From: Chloroflexota bacterium
GTDB taxonomy: Bacteria; Chloroflexota; Dehalococcoidia; SAR202; UBA11138
DNA length: 18,079 nt
Assembly: GCA_022561955.1 (NCBI GenBank)
Contig: JADFQF010000002.1
Coordinates: 1 to 18,079, forward strand
Reading direction: 5' to 3'
Shown: positions 1 through 8,761 of the stretch, piece after piece
Layout: each line of letters opens with the position of its first letter
Position numbering within the stretch: the stretch's first letter is position 1
Notes under the pieces: generated by a model
Told to the model about the DNA's origin: nothing
Databases searched by the model: none
What the model saw: only the letters and a program-made list of their open reading frames with translations
Program-made: the position numbers and the translations under genes

Positions 1-797
1 TCGCGCTAAACTCCGTGGCCAACGGCAGAATTCTACGAGAGACACCGATCGAGGAGCTCTACATTCAGCCGTCGGCGGGTGACGGCGGCGGAGCGCTCGG
101 TGCCGCGCTGGTTGGCTGGCACGGAGCCCTGGGCAATACCAAGAGATTCGTAATGGACCACGCCTACTGGGGTCAGTCCTACGGCGACGGCGAGGTCGAG
201 AGGGCCATAAACAAGGCCGGATTCAATTTCACATACATTGACGAGGAGAGCCGGCTCCTGGACGCCACCGTGGACCGAATGGTCGACGGAAAGGTCATCG
301 GCTGGTACCAGGGCAGGTTCGAATGGGGACCGCGAGCGTTGGGCAACAGGAGCATCATCGCGGACCCTCGTAAGCCGGAGATCAAGGACATAGTAAACAA
401 CAAGATCAAGTTCCGCGAGCCCTTCCGGCCCTTCGCTCCCTCCGTCCTGGTGGACAAGGCCTCGGATTACTTCGAGGTCGAGAACGTCGAGGATTCCATG
501 CCGTCCAGGTTCATGCTTCTCGTGGTGCCCGTCAAGGACTCCGAGCGGGATACCGTACCGGCGGTCAGTCACATGGGTACGGCAAGAATTCAGACGGTAC
601 ATGAGGACACGAACCCGCTCTACTACAAGCTTATCGACAAGTTTGGGCAGGCGACAGGCGTTCCGGTAATCTTGAACACCTCCTTCAACGTGAAGGGAGA
701 GCCCGTCGTCAACACGCCTGAAAACGCCCTCGATACGTTTGCCAAGAGCGGCATCGACACCCTGGTCATGGGCAACCATATCGTAGACAAGCCCTAG
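1..797 (+). CDS. O-carbamoyltransferase, NodU/CmcH family (C-terminal part, 5'-truncated by window edge)
   Basis: This is the C-terminal half of an enzyme that moves a carbamoyl group from carbamoyl phosphate, through carbamoyl-adenylate, to a hydroxyl of a sugar or other small molecule. The open frame enters from base 3 and reads ALNSVANGRIL, the usual internal family motif, so the GTG at 15 is not a real start; full members are about 550-600 residues. The carbamoyltransferase C-terminal domain follows with QGRFEWGPRALGNRSI, REPFRPFAPSV and PVILNTSFNVKGEPVV, all well preserved. It ends at TAG 795-797, 62 bases before a DUF5989-like gene and then an SGNH hydrolase, a neighbourhood typical of surface-polymer loci. 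The acceptor cannot be read from the sequence. Family assignment is very secure. Confidence 0.95.
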   Translation, partial: ALNSVANGRILRETPIEELYIQPSAGDGGGALGAALVGWHGALGNTKRFVMDHAYWGQSYGDGEVERAINKAGFNFTYIDEESRLLDATVDRMVDGKVIGWYQGRFEWGPRALGNRSIIADPRKPEIKDIVNNKIKFREPFRPFAPSVLVDKASDYFEVENVEDSMPSRFMLLVVPVKDSERDTVPAVSHMGTARIQTVHEDTNPLYYKLIDKFGQATGVPVILNTSFNVKGEPVVNTPENALDTFAKSGIDTLVMGNHIVDKP

Positions 798-859
798 ATG
801 GGCCTGTTCGCACACGTGGATTCATAAGGCAAGATTGGTCCTTCCAGGAGGATTTGACA

Positions 860-1039
860 ATGAAGGTACTTCGAGAGATCGGCGACAAGTTCGGCATCGC
901 AGGTGAGCTGCTGGGCTTCCTCTGGCATCGAAAGATGTGGTGGGCCATCCCCATGGTCGCAGTCATGCTGTTCTTCGGCCTCATCATCGTGGTCGGCAGC
1001 GCTACCGGCGTAGGCCCGTTCATCTACACACTGTTCTAA
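860..1039 (+). CDS. Small membrane protein, DUF5989-like
   Basis: A 59-residue protein with an amphipathic N-terminus (MKVLREIGDKFG), a charged/aromatic turn (WHRKMWW) and one hydrophobic span at about residues 31-51 (IPMVAVMLFFGLIIVVGSA). The ATG at 860 is preferred over the in-frame TTG at 854 because AGGAGG at 846-851 lies 8 bases upstream of the ATG. Length and pattern match DUF5989 proteins, which are repeatedly found beside carbamoyltransferases and SxtJ-like membrane proteins. Their molecular role is not known; a small membrane partner of the carbamoyltransferase or of surface-polymer assembly is an inference from position. Single transmembrane topology is likely. Confidence 0.8.
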   Translation: MKVLREIGDKFGIAGELLGFLWHRKMWWAIPMVAVMLFFGLIIVVGSATGVGPFIYTLF

Positions 1040-1046
1040 GAGATCT

Positions 1047-1100
1047 GAGATGGGGCGGGGCGGACGCCGAGGTCTCTCGGCCATGACCGCCCCTAATCTC
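1047..1100 (+). other. Nested inverted repeat (structured intergenic RNA or cruciform)
   Basis: In the 117-base gap between the DUF5989-like gene and the SGNH hydrolase gene, GAGAT-GGGGCGG (1047-1058) pairs with CCGCCCC-TA-ATCTC (1087-1100), giving 12 base pairs with a two-base bulge. Inside it GCCGAG (1066-1071) pairs with CTCGGC (1076-1081) around a four-base loop. No T-run follows, so a classical intrinsic terminator is not supported. It could attenuate read-through, stabilise the upstream mRNA end, or be a protein-binding site. Confidence 0.5.
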
Positions 1101-1156
1101 TGGTTTCAGACGGTGCCTATTACATCAGACCGCCGGAGCGCTATCGGGAGTAGAGG

Positions 1157-2395
1157 ATGACAAGAAGGCTTAAAGCCCCGGTAATCATAGCCGCGCTCTG
1201 CATTCTGGCCATCTTGGTGATAGAGCAGCTTGCGCGGTCCGTAGCCCTGCCGCTGATCAGCAACATTCGTCACAGCAGGCAGGCCGAAAGCCCGGTATAT
1301 ATCGACGCAGAGTTCGATGCCACCACGCTGGTCGCTGAAATAAGCGAGGCTAACGGCATACGATACGAGCCGTACGTCATCTGGAAGCGCAAGCCCTATA
1401 TCGGGTCCCTGGTCAACGTGGACCGGGATGGAAATCGCGTCACCAACTTCAACTCAGACGAACCGGACGCCTTGAAGATCTGGATGTTTGGGGGATCAAC
1501 GGTCTGGGGATGGGGCGCGCCCGATTTCCAAACGGTTCCCAGCCAGCTGTCCAGGAGCCTGAACCAGGACTGGGGCGTCGATACCGTCATAACGAATTTT
1601 GGCGAAGACGGCTACGTCTCGACGCAGGAGATGATCCTGTTTCTCAGGGAGCTGCAGTCGGACAGAAGGAAGTACGTGGTTATCTTTTACGATGGCGCGA
1701 ATGACGCCGCCGCCGCGGCCCTGTGGCCACAGATCCCGGGCGTTCACCAGAACCTGTCCAGCATTAAGAGCAAGCTGGAAGACAGGAAGCGAACGTTTTC
1801 TTCCCGGATTCGTAAGTTGGCCATATTCAAAGTGTTGAACATAGCACTCAGACAGATCGGCCTGGACACGAATGCCGGTATACCTGCTGGAACTGCCCTG
1901 GCCGCAGGAAGGGAAGACGATACAGCGCTCACCGCGCGTCGCGCCTTCGACATCTTGCTGCAGAACCGCAAAATCGTCTCGGCCCTGGAAGATGCATACG
2001 GTTTCAGATCTCTGTTCATGTTTCAACCGGCACTGGGCATAGGGGATAAGCCGCTCTCCTCGGAAGAGGAATCCCTGTACGCGATTTCACTGGCGAGGCC
2101 GGAGGGCTACGCGCTCAGGATGGGCGCGCTGATGCGGCCGGAGCTGCTTCGTTATTTGGACAGCGAGTCAGCCGCAGACAACATTTTCGATATGGGCAAT
2201 GTGTTCGAGAATACGCCCCAGGCGGTCTATCTAGACTGGGCACATCTTTCCGGAGAAGGCAACAGGCTGGTCGCGGAAAAGATGTCGGGAATACTGCAAG
2301 GAGTTCTCTGCGACGATGCGCCGCCAAACATGAGCCAGAGGTCCATCTCGCAGATTAGCGCCGCTTGCGGGTCAATGTGGAAGGCATCTTCTTGA
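1157..2395 (+). CDS. Membrane-anchored SGNH/GDSL hydrolase
   Basis: A 412-residue predicted esterase or deacylase of the SGNH superfamily. Residues about 8-24 form an uncleaved N-terminal membrane anchor (APVIIAALCILAILVIE), placing the catalytic domain outside the membrane. Block I is FGGSTVWGWG with nucleophile Ser114; block II is NFGEDGYVS (Gly149); block III is FYDGANDA (Asn182); block V is YLDWAHLSGEGN with Asp360 and His363. The catalytic set is therefore complete. GGGAG lies just upstream of the ATG. In surface-polymer loci such enzymes add or remove acetyl or other acyl groups on glycans, and the nearby carbamoyltransferase makes glycan modification a reasonable inference. The substrate is not readable. 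The C-terminal 25 residues are poorly conserved in character. Confidence 0.88.
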   Translation: MTRRLKAPVIIAALCILAILVIEQLARSVALPLISNIRHSRQAESPVYIDAEFDATTLVAEISEANGIRYEPYVIWKRKPYIGSLVNVDRDGNRVTNFNSDEPDALKIWMFGGSTVWGWGAPDFQTVPSQLSRSLNQDWGVDTVITNFGEDGYVSTQEMILFLRELQSDRRKYVVIFYDGANDAAAAALWPQIPGVHQNLSSIKSKLEDRKRTFSSRIRKLAIFKVLNIALRQIGLDTNAGIPAGTALAAGREDDTALTARRAFDILLQNRKIVSALEDAYGFRSLFMFQPALGIGDKPLSSEEESLYAISLARPEGYALRMGALMRPELLRYLDSESAADNIFDMGNVFENTPQAVYLDWAHLSGEGNRLVAEKMSGILQGVLCDDAPPNMSQRSISQISAACGSMWKASS

Positions 2396-2484
2396 TTTTC
2401 AATGTCGTACATGTCTGCGAAGGTCCAACAGACCATGCTTAACATGAGAGTGAACATTGGCCACAGGCGGGGAGGAAGGGACAG

Positions 2485-5400
2485 TTGAAGAGGTCGACAA
2501 TCACGGCTGTAATCTTGATGCTGCTTGCCGCCGGCGTGTCGTGCACCTTTCTCGGCGGCGGTCGGACCGACGGGGGAGACGCCTCGCAGAACTCGCCGTT
2601 TTCGACTGCACGAAGCGCTTCGTCTCCATCGAACGCCCCCGAAGAGGCCAACGGCGTGGCACCCTCCAGTCTTGAGGCAACGGCACCAGGCCAATTTAAC
2701 GACGACAGCGGCCCCTTCCTCGTTTCTTCGAACGCAATGGTCAATGTCGCTCTGCCCGCGCACCAGAAACGCGTATTCCGCGCTCCGGACGGTACTATCG
2801 CCGTTCTCTATCATCGTGTGCATCCAAAGAGCCGAGAGCTCAGCGAGATCGTGCTCACGCACTCCCACGACGGCGGCCGCACCTGGGAGGGCGAAATTGC
2901 GATTAGCACAGAGGCTGCGCAGGCCACCTACTCCGGCATATCCGATGCAGACGGCAACATATTCGTTGCCTATGGAAGTCATGCACCCGAGAGCCGCGGC
3001 GGCGCCATTAAGGTCCGAAAGCTCTCGTTTTCCGAAGAGCTGCACGCCTGGACGCTGGGAACCGAGCAAGCTGTCCTCCTCGATTGGCCGGGCCGCGGTG
3101 CGTCATTTCCCGTTCTGGCCTTTACCGGCACCCGCCTATGGCTTGCGTACCGCTACTACGACGGGAACGGCTACTTCATAAGCGTCCAGTATGCCGACCC
3201 CGACGCTTCATATGATTATCCTGATTCTAGCTGGAGCAGCCCCTTCCAGGTCAGTCGTACAACAGGGGACCAGGGCATTTACGCGTTGCTAGTGCCTCAT
3301 GACGCCAGGCTGAGCATATTTTCCTCTCAGAATAATATTGGTGCGGGAGGGGGCCAATCAGGCATCATCTGGCGCATGTTAGATGATCCGCAGCGGCGGC
3401 CCAACGAGTGGCGGGAAGCCTTCGCACTGTTCCGCACAGAAATTAGAGGCCAGGAGACGACCTTCTCCGCGATCGCCGATGACCTCGGAAACATCCACCT
3501 TGTCACCGGCAAACAGGGACTGTTCTCGGCCTATCTTAGATACGACGGCTCCGACTGGAGCAGACCAACCCAGCTGGCCGTCAATGGCGTTTTTTCCGTT
3601 TCTCTGGCGAGGGACGGAGAGGAGACTTGGGCCCTGTGGAACAAGGTCGAACCCAACGGCGCCAACAGGATAATCGCCCGTCGGTGGCAACCCGATATTG
3701 GATGGGCAAGGACGTCTGATTCGCCTTGGCAAGAACAGTTTGGAGTGGAGTTACCCTCCGTTCTCTGGTACAGGTCGGCCAGCGGCGGCTATTCCGACAT
3801 AACTAGGTATGCGACCATCTCCGGGGGCGCCGGCCCGGCCACCGTGGTTTCCAAGTTCCTCAAACGGGCCGAAGACGCCATTTACGTCAGAGATGACAGC
3901 AAGTTCAACTACGTGCCCTTCAAGCTGGTCTCGCTGGGTAGTGTGGTCCCAGACATATCCTTCGAATATTGGGACGGCTCTCACTGGTCGCCTCTAACGA
4001 TGGCCCCTGAGCTGATCAACGGCGTCGGGACGGCGCGTGTATCCGATGTCGGGTTCGTTCCACCGCAGGACTGGCAACCCACCCAGGTCAACGGCGATTC
4101 AGGGTTCTTTGTAAGGTTGAAGCGGGACGGACTGAGGCCGACTGTCTCGAACCTGCTGCGTATCGACTCCTCTCAGCGGGTCTTCGGCCCCCTGGCTAAC
4201 AGCTCGATTGCAGGCGTCGTGGACGTCCTGTGGTCGGAGTCCAACCAGGACTCGGACCGTGGCCGGCTATGGTATGGCGTCGTATCACCGGATGGCACGT
4301 ACCCCGCTGGCGGAACGCCCGAGCACGAACATAAAGTTGAACCAGCCGTCCAGCGCGGTCTATCGAGGGCGTCTGACGGGCCCGTTCCGTTGCCGCCGGG
4401 ATCCCCCAGGCAATATACGCAGGTATCTCTGGACACTGAGGAGACTCACGAATATCAGCTTCTGGACGGTCAGGTCCGATACGTGAAGATACTGGAAACC
4501 GAGCTGGTGGAGCAGTCCCCTGAGGGGGTGACCATTTGGGCGACGGCTACGGTAGAGGTCTCCGGCCCTGGAATTGAACCTGAGAGGGCAGTCATCCCCG
4601 CCGCATATTTCCAGGCACCCGTAATACTCAACAGCGTTCGCATCTATGTTGAGATAACCAGGGAATTCAACGACTTTCAGTTGACGGAAGGCGGGGCTAC
4701 GACAGGCTCGGCCCGGCTGATGCTGAGTGACGCCAGGTTTAGCCTGACCGATCTGACCCAGTATAGCTATCCCTTCCCTGGAACCGTATGGGGCCTCGGC
4801 GCCCTAAATAGCTATTATCAGGGCCTTAGCGGCACCGGCGGCAAACTGCGCCACAGAGCATATTTCAGACAGGCAATGCCCTCCGGTCTCGACTTTCGCG
4901 CATGGCGCCAAGGCGTTTTGCAATTGGGTTTAAAGGAAGGATGGGAGTTCTCTATCACCGACGCGAGAGACGGCCTGTCCAACGATTGGCATTTTGCAGC
5001 TCCGTTCGAGCCCTCAGATACGGACAGAATCGGCACCCGCATCGAAATGGGAGAAAAGGTCGGCACGGTAGGCGGACCCAATGACGTCGTTATTATCAAG
5101 TGGGGAAGGGAAGCCAGCTACGACTGGGCTCCCCTTCTCGCTGAATGGTACGTGGCAAATGCCTCCCCGATCGAAAGGAGCTACGTTAAAGACTGGCTCG
5201 TCCTTGGGCCAATCGACTCGCCAACCAGGTCTCGTTCTTTGCCTCAATCGGACGATGGGGAAGGGTTCGTATCACCTCTCGAGATGGAGTTTCTGCCGCA
5301 AGAGGCTGCGGTTACCCCGATCGCGGGCGATCAAGTCGGCGATTCATTGGCCTGGAGGCGCTACGACGGCATAGTTCCGGGCGTCATCGACGTAACAGAG

Positions 5401-8400
5401 GCCTTGAGCGACTTTCCTAACTCGGGCTGGGCAAGGATCGACGGCAAAAATGCCAACAGTGTGGCCTACTTTGCTACTTACCTTTACAGCCGTTTCTTCC
5501 AGAACATCGTCCTGAACGTCGGAAGCAGTGATGCGATCAAGGTCTGGCTAGGCGAAGAGGTCGTCCTCGACAAGGACACGTTCGTTCGGGTCAAAAGGAA
5601 GTCCGACTGGAGCATATTGCCCGACCAGTATCAGGCCGCGGTGGAGTTGCAGCCCGGCTGGAACAAGGTGCTAATCAAGCTCAGCCAGGGAAAAGCAGAT
5701 TTCAGAGGCATTCAGGCGCCCCAGAATGGATGGCAACTTTCCTTCAGAGTTTCGGACTCAGGCGGACGACCCGTTAATTCTGTCGTGGTCAGCCCTGAAA
5801 AAGACCTTTCCGCGGACCCGATGGCCAGGTTTGCGATACCGGAAGGCAGACCTCGGTTTGCCGAAAGGGTGAGGCCGCCGGAGCGCGTTCAAGAATGGCC
5901 TGAAGTGGCGAACCTTGAAATCGGCGAAAGCGTCAACTACACCCTTCGTGACGGCTCCCTGAGAACTGTAACGCTACTGTCTTACGAGGTGGTCATCCCC
6001 AGGCACAAAGTCCAGGCGACCGTGAGTGTTAGCAGCGATGAAAAGGTGGAGATCCACACGGTGGAGGTGGCCTTGGCCGCGGTCCCGGTGTCCATCAACG
6101 GCGTCAGGATTTATGCCTACGCCTGGAAGGATGCGAGGCAATACGGATTCGAATCCGGTGACTCGGCGTTCCCACTGGCGATTGGCAAGGATATCGCATT
6201 GGCCCTTAGCGACGCGCAATACACGATGTTTCCAAACATGGACTCGTATGTGTATCCCTTCGATTCGGCGTTCCACGAGAACGGGAACATGAAGACGTTT
6301 CTGGCGTCCGACCCCGGAAATTCCACAACGGAGCTAGTGGGCCATTCGGGCTTCGACATACACGCCCCTCCGGATGCTTCGCTGGTTGCCATGCATGACG
6401 GCACCGTCTGGTACAAGCCGGCCCAGGTGATACTGTCTACCACGACGGGCGAAAAAAGCGACCCCGTACGGTGGTTCTGGTCCCACGTGCCCGACTCCTT
6501 TGGTTCCGCGACCGTGCCGAACGGGACGTTCGTAAAGAAGGGGACTCCGCTGGCTTTGGGTGGTTCTCATATGGAGGCGCCCGGAGGTTTTGACTTCGGC
6601 TCCTTCATGTTTACGACCGAGATCTGGAACAACCAGCATAAGACAGATTATCCGACTCCCAGATACTGGCTCGTTCTTGGTCCCTACGATGGCTCGATTG
6701 ACACGAACAACATGACCGCGAATGAGAGCCGCGACTTGCCGTCCACTTTCCTCCCTATGGAAGGCTCGCCCGACTATCGGAACGATCGTAGTTGGAAATT
6801 CGGAGATAACATGGTGAACAGCATAGTAAACATAGGGGAATTGCTGAGCGAATCGCCGTTTTCGGGACTCGAGGACAGGGAGAATCTGAACGCGGTCGCC
6901 TACGCGGCAACGTATGTATATTCGCCTGAGAACCATACGACCGACGGGCAGATATGGCTGAAGTGGGGCGCGAGTTTCGGATCTAAAGTCTGGCTGAACG
7001 GCAAGACTATTATAGACAACACTGCTTCCCTCGAGGGACACAGGTTCAACACATATACCGACGGCCGCCCTCTGATTATTGACGAATTCGCGGCAGGACT
7101 GCCGCTGAAGAAGGGCTGGAATACCCTTATCGTCAAGGTGAACCAGGGCTCTCGCGCAAGCAGGGCCTGGCGCTTCTCTGCGAAGATCGGCGACCTGGAA
7201 GGCAACAGCATTCCCGGCCTCCAATTCAGCACTCGCAACATTAGCCTTAGAGTGGACCCTACCGAGGATGATTCGGTCTCGATATCCTGGGACCGACCGG
7301 TCTATCACGGCACGAACGTAACCGGCTATAGGTTGGACGTGGCGACGGACGCCGCCTTTACAGACCTGCTGGCGGATGACTCGAATATCGGCGATGTGAC
7401 CACGTATAAATTCCAGGGATTGGCCTCCGGCAAGACCTATTTCATAAGGGTGAAACCATATAACGATTGGGAGCTCGGAGGTAGCGTCTACTGGCAGCAC
7501 TTCGACGCGATCGAAGTGGAAGGACGGAGCGGCGCGCCCAACGGCTTCAGCCCAGTCGTGGCTGATGCCCCCAGCGCGGTCGTGGCTGATTCCCCCAGCG
7601 CAGTCGTGCCGGAGGCCACGAACGCGCTCGTGACAGATGCCGACGATGTTGTCCCGGAGGAGACCTCGGACACGGCCACTGCCGACGAATCCGACGATCT
7701 TTCGAAGCCGGCCTTCCGGCGAGCGGACCCTTCAGTCGACGGTTGGCTCAGCGTCAACGGAAATCGCATCGTGGGCGAAGATGGGACACCGGTAATTCTG
7801 CGGGGCGTGAACTTGGAGAATCGAGAGTGGGAGTGGGCGTCTTTACGCACGCTGAAATTCGAGCGGACTGCAATTCCGGTCGCGGCCGGAGAGCCGCCGT
7901 TTGGCTGGGGTGCGAACCTGATTTCCATTGCCATTGCGTCCGGTCCCGTCAACAGGGAGGTAAGGACGTATATGAATTTCCTGGATGAGCTCGTCTCTAT
8001 TTCCAGAGAGAACGGCGCATACATCCTGCTCTCGTATCGATACCCAGAACCCAACGACGACCAACCGAATGAACCCGACAACGACGCCGAGCGTGCGATG
8101 GCCTTGCTCGCCGAAAGATACGAGAGTGACCCGACCGTGCTTTACGGCCTGCAGGTCGAGCCCCACGACGTGATCTGGAGGGATCTCAGGCCGCGATTTA
8201 CGGTGATGGTGGATGCCATCAGAAGCAAGAACAAAAGGGCGCTAATCGCGATACCAGGCACGAACTGGGGACGGGACATCAGTCACGCGATCGATAATCC
8301 GATTAAACGGGACAACCTGGTCTACAAGACGCATCCGTATGACGATTGGTCGACTATTCAGCGAGATTACGACCTGGAAGCTGTTGCCAAGAGGGTGCCC

Positions 8401-8616
8401 GTCCTGATAGGCGAGTTCGGGGCCGGACCATCCATGGACTTCGATGACTTAGAGAGCCTTCTGGATTTCGCGGAAGAGCGAGGTATCAGCTGGGCGGGCT
8501 GGCTGTTCCACGACAAGGGCTGTCCCTGCATGCTAGAAGATTCTGAAGACTTCTCAGTAACAGAATACGGAAGAATCGTGAAGGAGCGACTTCAGTTAGC
8601 CGCAATGGCCAACTGA
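2485..8616 (+). CDS. Giant multidomain surface lipoprotein: sialidase-like propeller, duplicated degenerate-M23 block, FN3 and GH5-like domain
   Basis: A 2043-residue predicted exported protein. TTG at 2485 is chosen because GGAGG (2471-2475) sits 9 bases upstream and a lipoprotein-like signal follows (hydrophobic residues 8-18, AAGVSC with Cys20). Domains in order: sialidase-like beta-propeller, about 65-450, with an Asp box SHDGGRTW at 127-134; a YWDG/DW beta-domain, about 455-615; unit 1, about 645-1120; unit 2, about 1140-1585; FN3, about 1585-1675; an Ala/Val/Pro/acidic linker, about 1680-1745; and a GH5-like glycosidase, about 1750-2043. Each unit holds a beta-domain ending in LSDA..YPF, an M23-like fold and a WLVLGP jelly-roll (Trp904, Trp1395). 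GH5 candidates are Glu1892, His1950 and Glu1977 (GEFG). Glycan binding or remodelling at the surface is inferred; the true substrate is unknown. No stop or frameshift is seen. Confidence 0.85.
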   Translation: MKRSTITAVILMLLAAGVSCTFLGGGRTDGGDASQNSPFSTARSASSPSNAPEEANGVAPSSLEATAPGQFNDDSGPFLVSSNAMVNVALPAHQKRVFRAPDGTIAVLYHRVHPKSRELSEIVLTHSHDGGRTWEGEIAISTEAAQATYSGISDADGNIFVAYGSHAPESRGGAIKVRKLSFSEELHAWTLGTEQAVLLDWPGRGASFPVLAFTGTRLWLAYRYYDGNGYFISVQYADPDASYDYPDSSWSSPFQVSRTTGDQGIYALLVPHDARLSIFSSQNNIGAGGGQSGIIWRMLDDPQRRPNEWREAFALFRTEIRGQETTFSAIADDLGNIHLVTGKQGLFSAYLRYDGSDWSRPTQLAVNGVFSVSLARDGEETWALWNKVEPNGANRIIARRWQPDIGWARTSDSPWQEQFGVELPSVLWYRSASGGYSDITRYATISGGAGPATVVSKFLKRAEDAIYVRDDSKFNYVPFKLVSLGSVVPDISFEYWDGSHWSPLTMAPELINGVGTARVSDVGFVPPQDWQPTQVNGDSGFFVRLKRDGLRPTVSNLLRIDSSQRVFGPLANSSIAGVVDVLWSESNQDSDRGRLWYGVVSPDGTYPAGGTPEHEHKVEPAVQRGLSRASDGPVPLPPGSPRQYTQVSLDTEETHEYQLLDGQVRYVKILETELVEQSPEGVTIWATATVEVSGPGIEPERAVIPAAYFQAPVILNSVRIYVEITREFNDFQLTEGGATTGSARLMLSDARFSLTDLTQYSYPFPGTVWGLGALNSYYQGLSGTGGKLRHRAYFRQAMPSGLDFRAWRQGVLQLGLKEGWEFSITDARDGLSNDWHFAAPFEPSDTDRIGTRIEMGEKVGTVGGPNDVVIIKWGREASYDWAPLLAEWYVANASPIERSYVKDWLVLGPIDSPTRSRSLPQSDDGEGFVSPLEMEFLPQEAAVTPIAGDQVGDSLAWRRYDGIVPGVIDVTEALSDFPNSGWARIDGKNANSVAYFATYLYSRFFQNIVLNVGSSDAIKVWLGEEVVLDKDTFVRVKRKSDWSILPDQYQAAVELQPGWNKVLIKLSQGKADFRGIQAPQNGWQLSFRVSDSGGRPVNSVVVSPEKDLSADPMARFAIPEGRPRFAERVRPPERVQEWPEVANLEIGESVNYTLRDGSLRTVTLLSYEVVIPRHKVQATVSVSSDEKVEIHTVEVALAAVPVSINGVRIYAYAWKDARQYGFESGDSAFPLAIGKDIALALSDAQYTMFPNMDSYVYPFDSAFHENGNMKTFLASDPGNSTTELVGHSGFDIHAPPDASLVAMHDGTVWYKPAQVILSTTTGEKSDPVRWFWSHVPDSFGSATVPNGTFVKKGTPLALGGSHMEAPGGFDFGSFMFTTEIWNNQHKTDYPTPRYWLVLGPYDGSIDTNNMTANESRDLPSTFLPMEGSPDYRNDRSWKFGDNMVNSIVNIGELLSESPFSGLEDRENLNAVAYAATYVYSPENHTTDGQIWLKWGASFGSKVWLNGKTIIDNTASLEGHRFNTYTDGRPLIIDEFAAGLPLKKGWNTLIVKVNQGSRASRAWRFSAKIGDLEGNSIPGLQFSTRNISLRVDPTEDDSVSISWDRPVYHGTNVTGYRLDVATDAAFTDLLADDSNIGDVTTYKFQGLASGKTYFIRVKPYNDWELGGSVYWQHFDAIEVEGRSGAPNGFSPVVADAPSAVVADSPSAVVPEATNALVTDADDVVPEETSDTATADESDDLSKPAFRRADPSVDGWLSVNGNRIVGEDGTPVILRGVNLENREWEWASLRTLKFERTAIPVAAGEPPFGWGANLISIAIASGPVNREVRTYMNFLDELVSISRENGAYILLSYRYPEPNDDQPNEPDNDAERAMALLAERYESDPTVLYGLQVEPHDVIWRDLRPRFTVMVDAIRSKNKRALIAIPGTNWGRDISHAIDNPIKRDNLVYKTHPYDDWSTIQRDYDLEAVAKRVPVLIGEFGAGPSMDFDDLESLLDFAEERGISWAGWLFHDKGCPCMLEDSEDFSVTEYGRIVKERLQLAAMAN

Positions 8617-8761
8617 TTCGGCTAGAGCTCCCCAATGGCTCCATCAAGTCGATGCGAGTGGTGTCGATGGGACCCGTACTAAGCGACTAGTACTTCTGAT
8701 TACGGGGTTTCCGTCGTAAGCGGTCTGACCGCAAATTGCTACAGGGGTATCTAATATAGAC
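8617..8761. other. Intergenic region with small inverted repeats
   Basis: This 145-base gap separates the giant lipoprotein gene from the GNAT gene. GTACT (8676-8680) pairs with AGTAC (8689-8693), and GCGGT (8720-8724) pairs with ACCGC (8728-8732) around a three-base loop. A TAATAT hexamer at 8752-8757 lies only 4 bases before the GTG start, with no good -35 element. The break suggests a separate transcription unit for the GNAT-ACP-ligase-decarboxylase set, but no convincing promoter or terminator can be named. Confidence 0.35.

Noticed and set aside
33..815. Long open frame on the minus strand opposite the carbamoyltransferase
   Set aside because: It is antisense to a strongly conserved protein, has no recognisable motifs, and reflects high GC at third codon positions.
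2227..3069. 280-codon minus-strand open frame across the SGNH and lipoprotein gene boundary
   Set aside because: It overlaps the catalytic end of the SGNH hydrolase and the signal peptide of the next gene, both well supported.
6301..6630. An active M23 zinc endopeptidase in the giant protein
   Set aside because: The first His-x3-Asp is present but the final HxH pair is absent, so catalysis is not supported.
6334..7500. 388-codon minus-strand open frame inside the giant lipoprotein gene
   Set aside because: The plus strand here encodes recognisable repeated domains; the minus-strand translation is low in domain-like features and has no start context.
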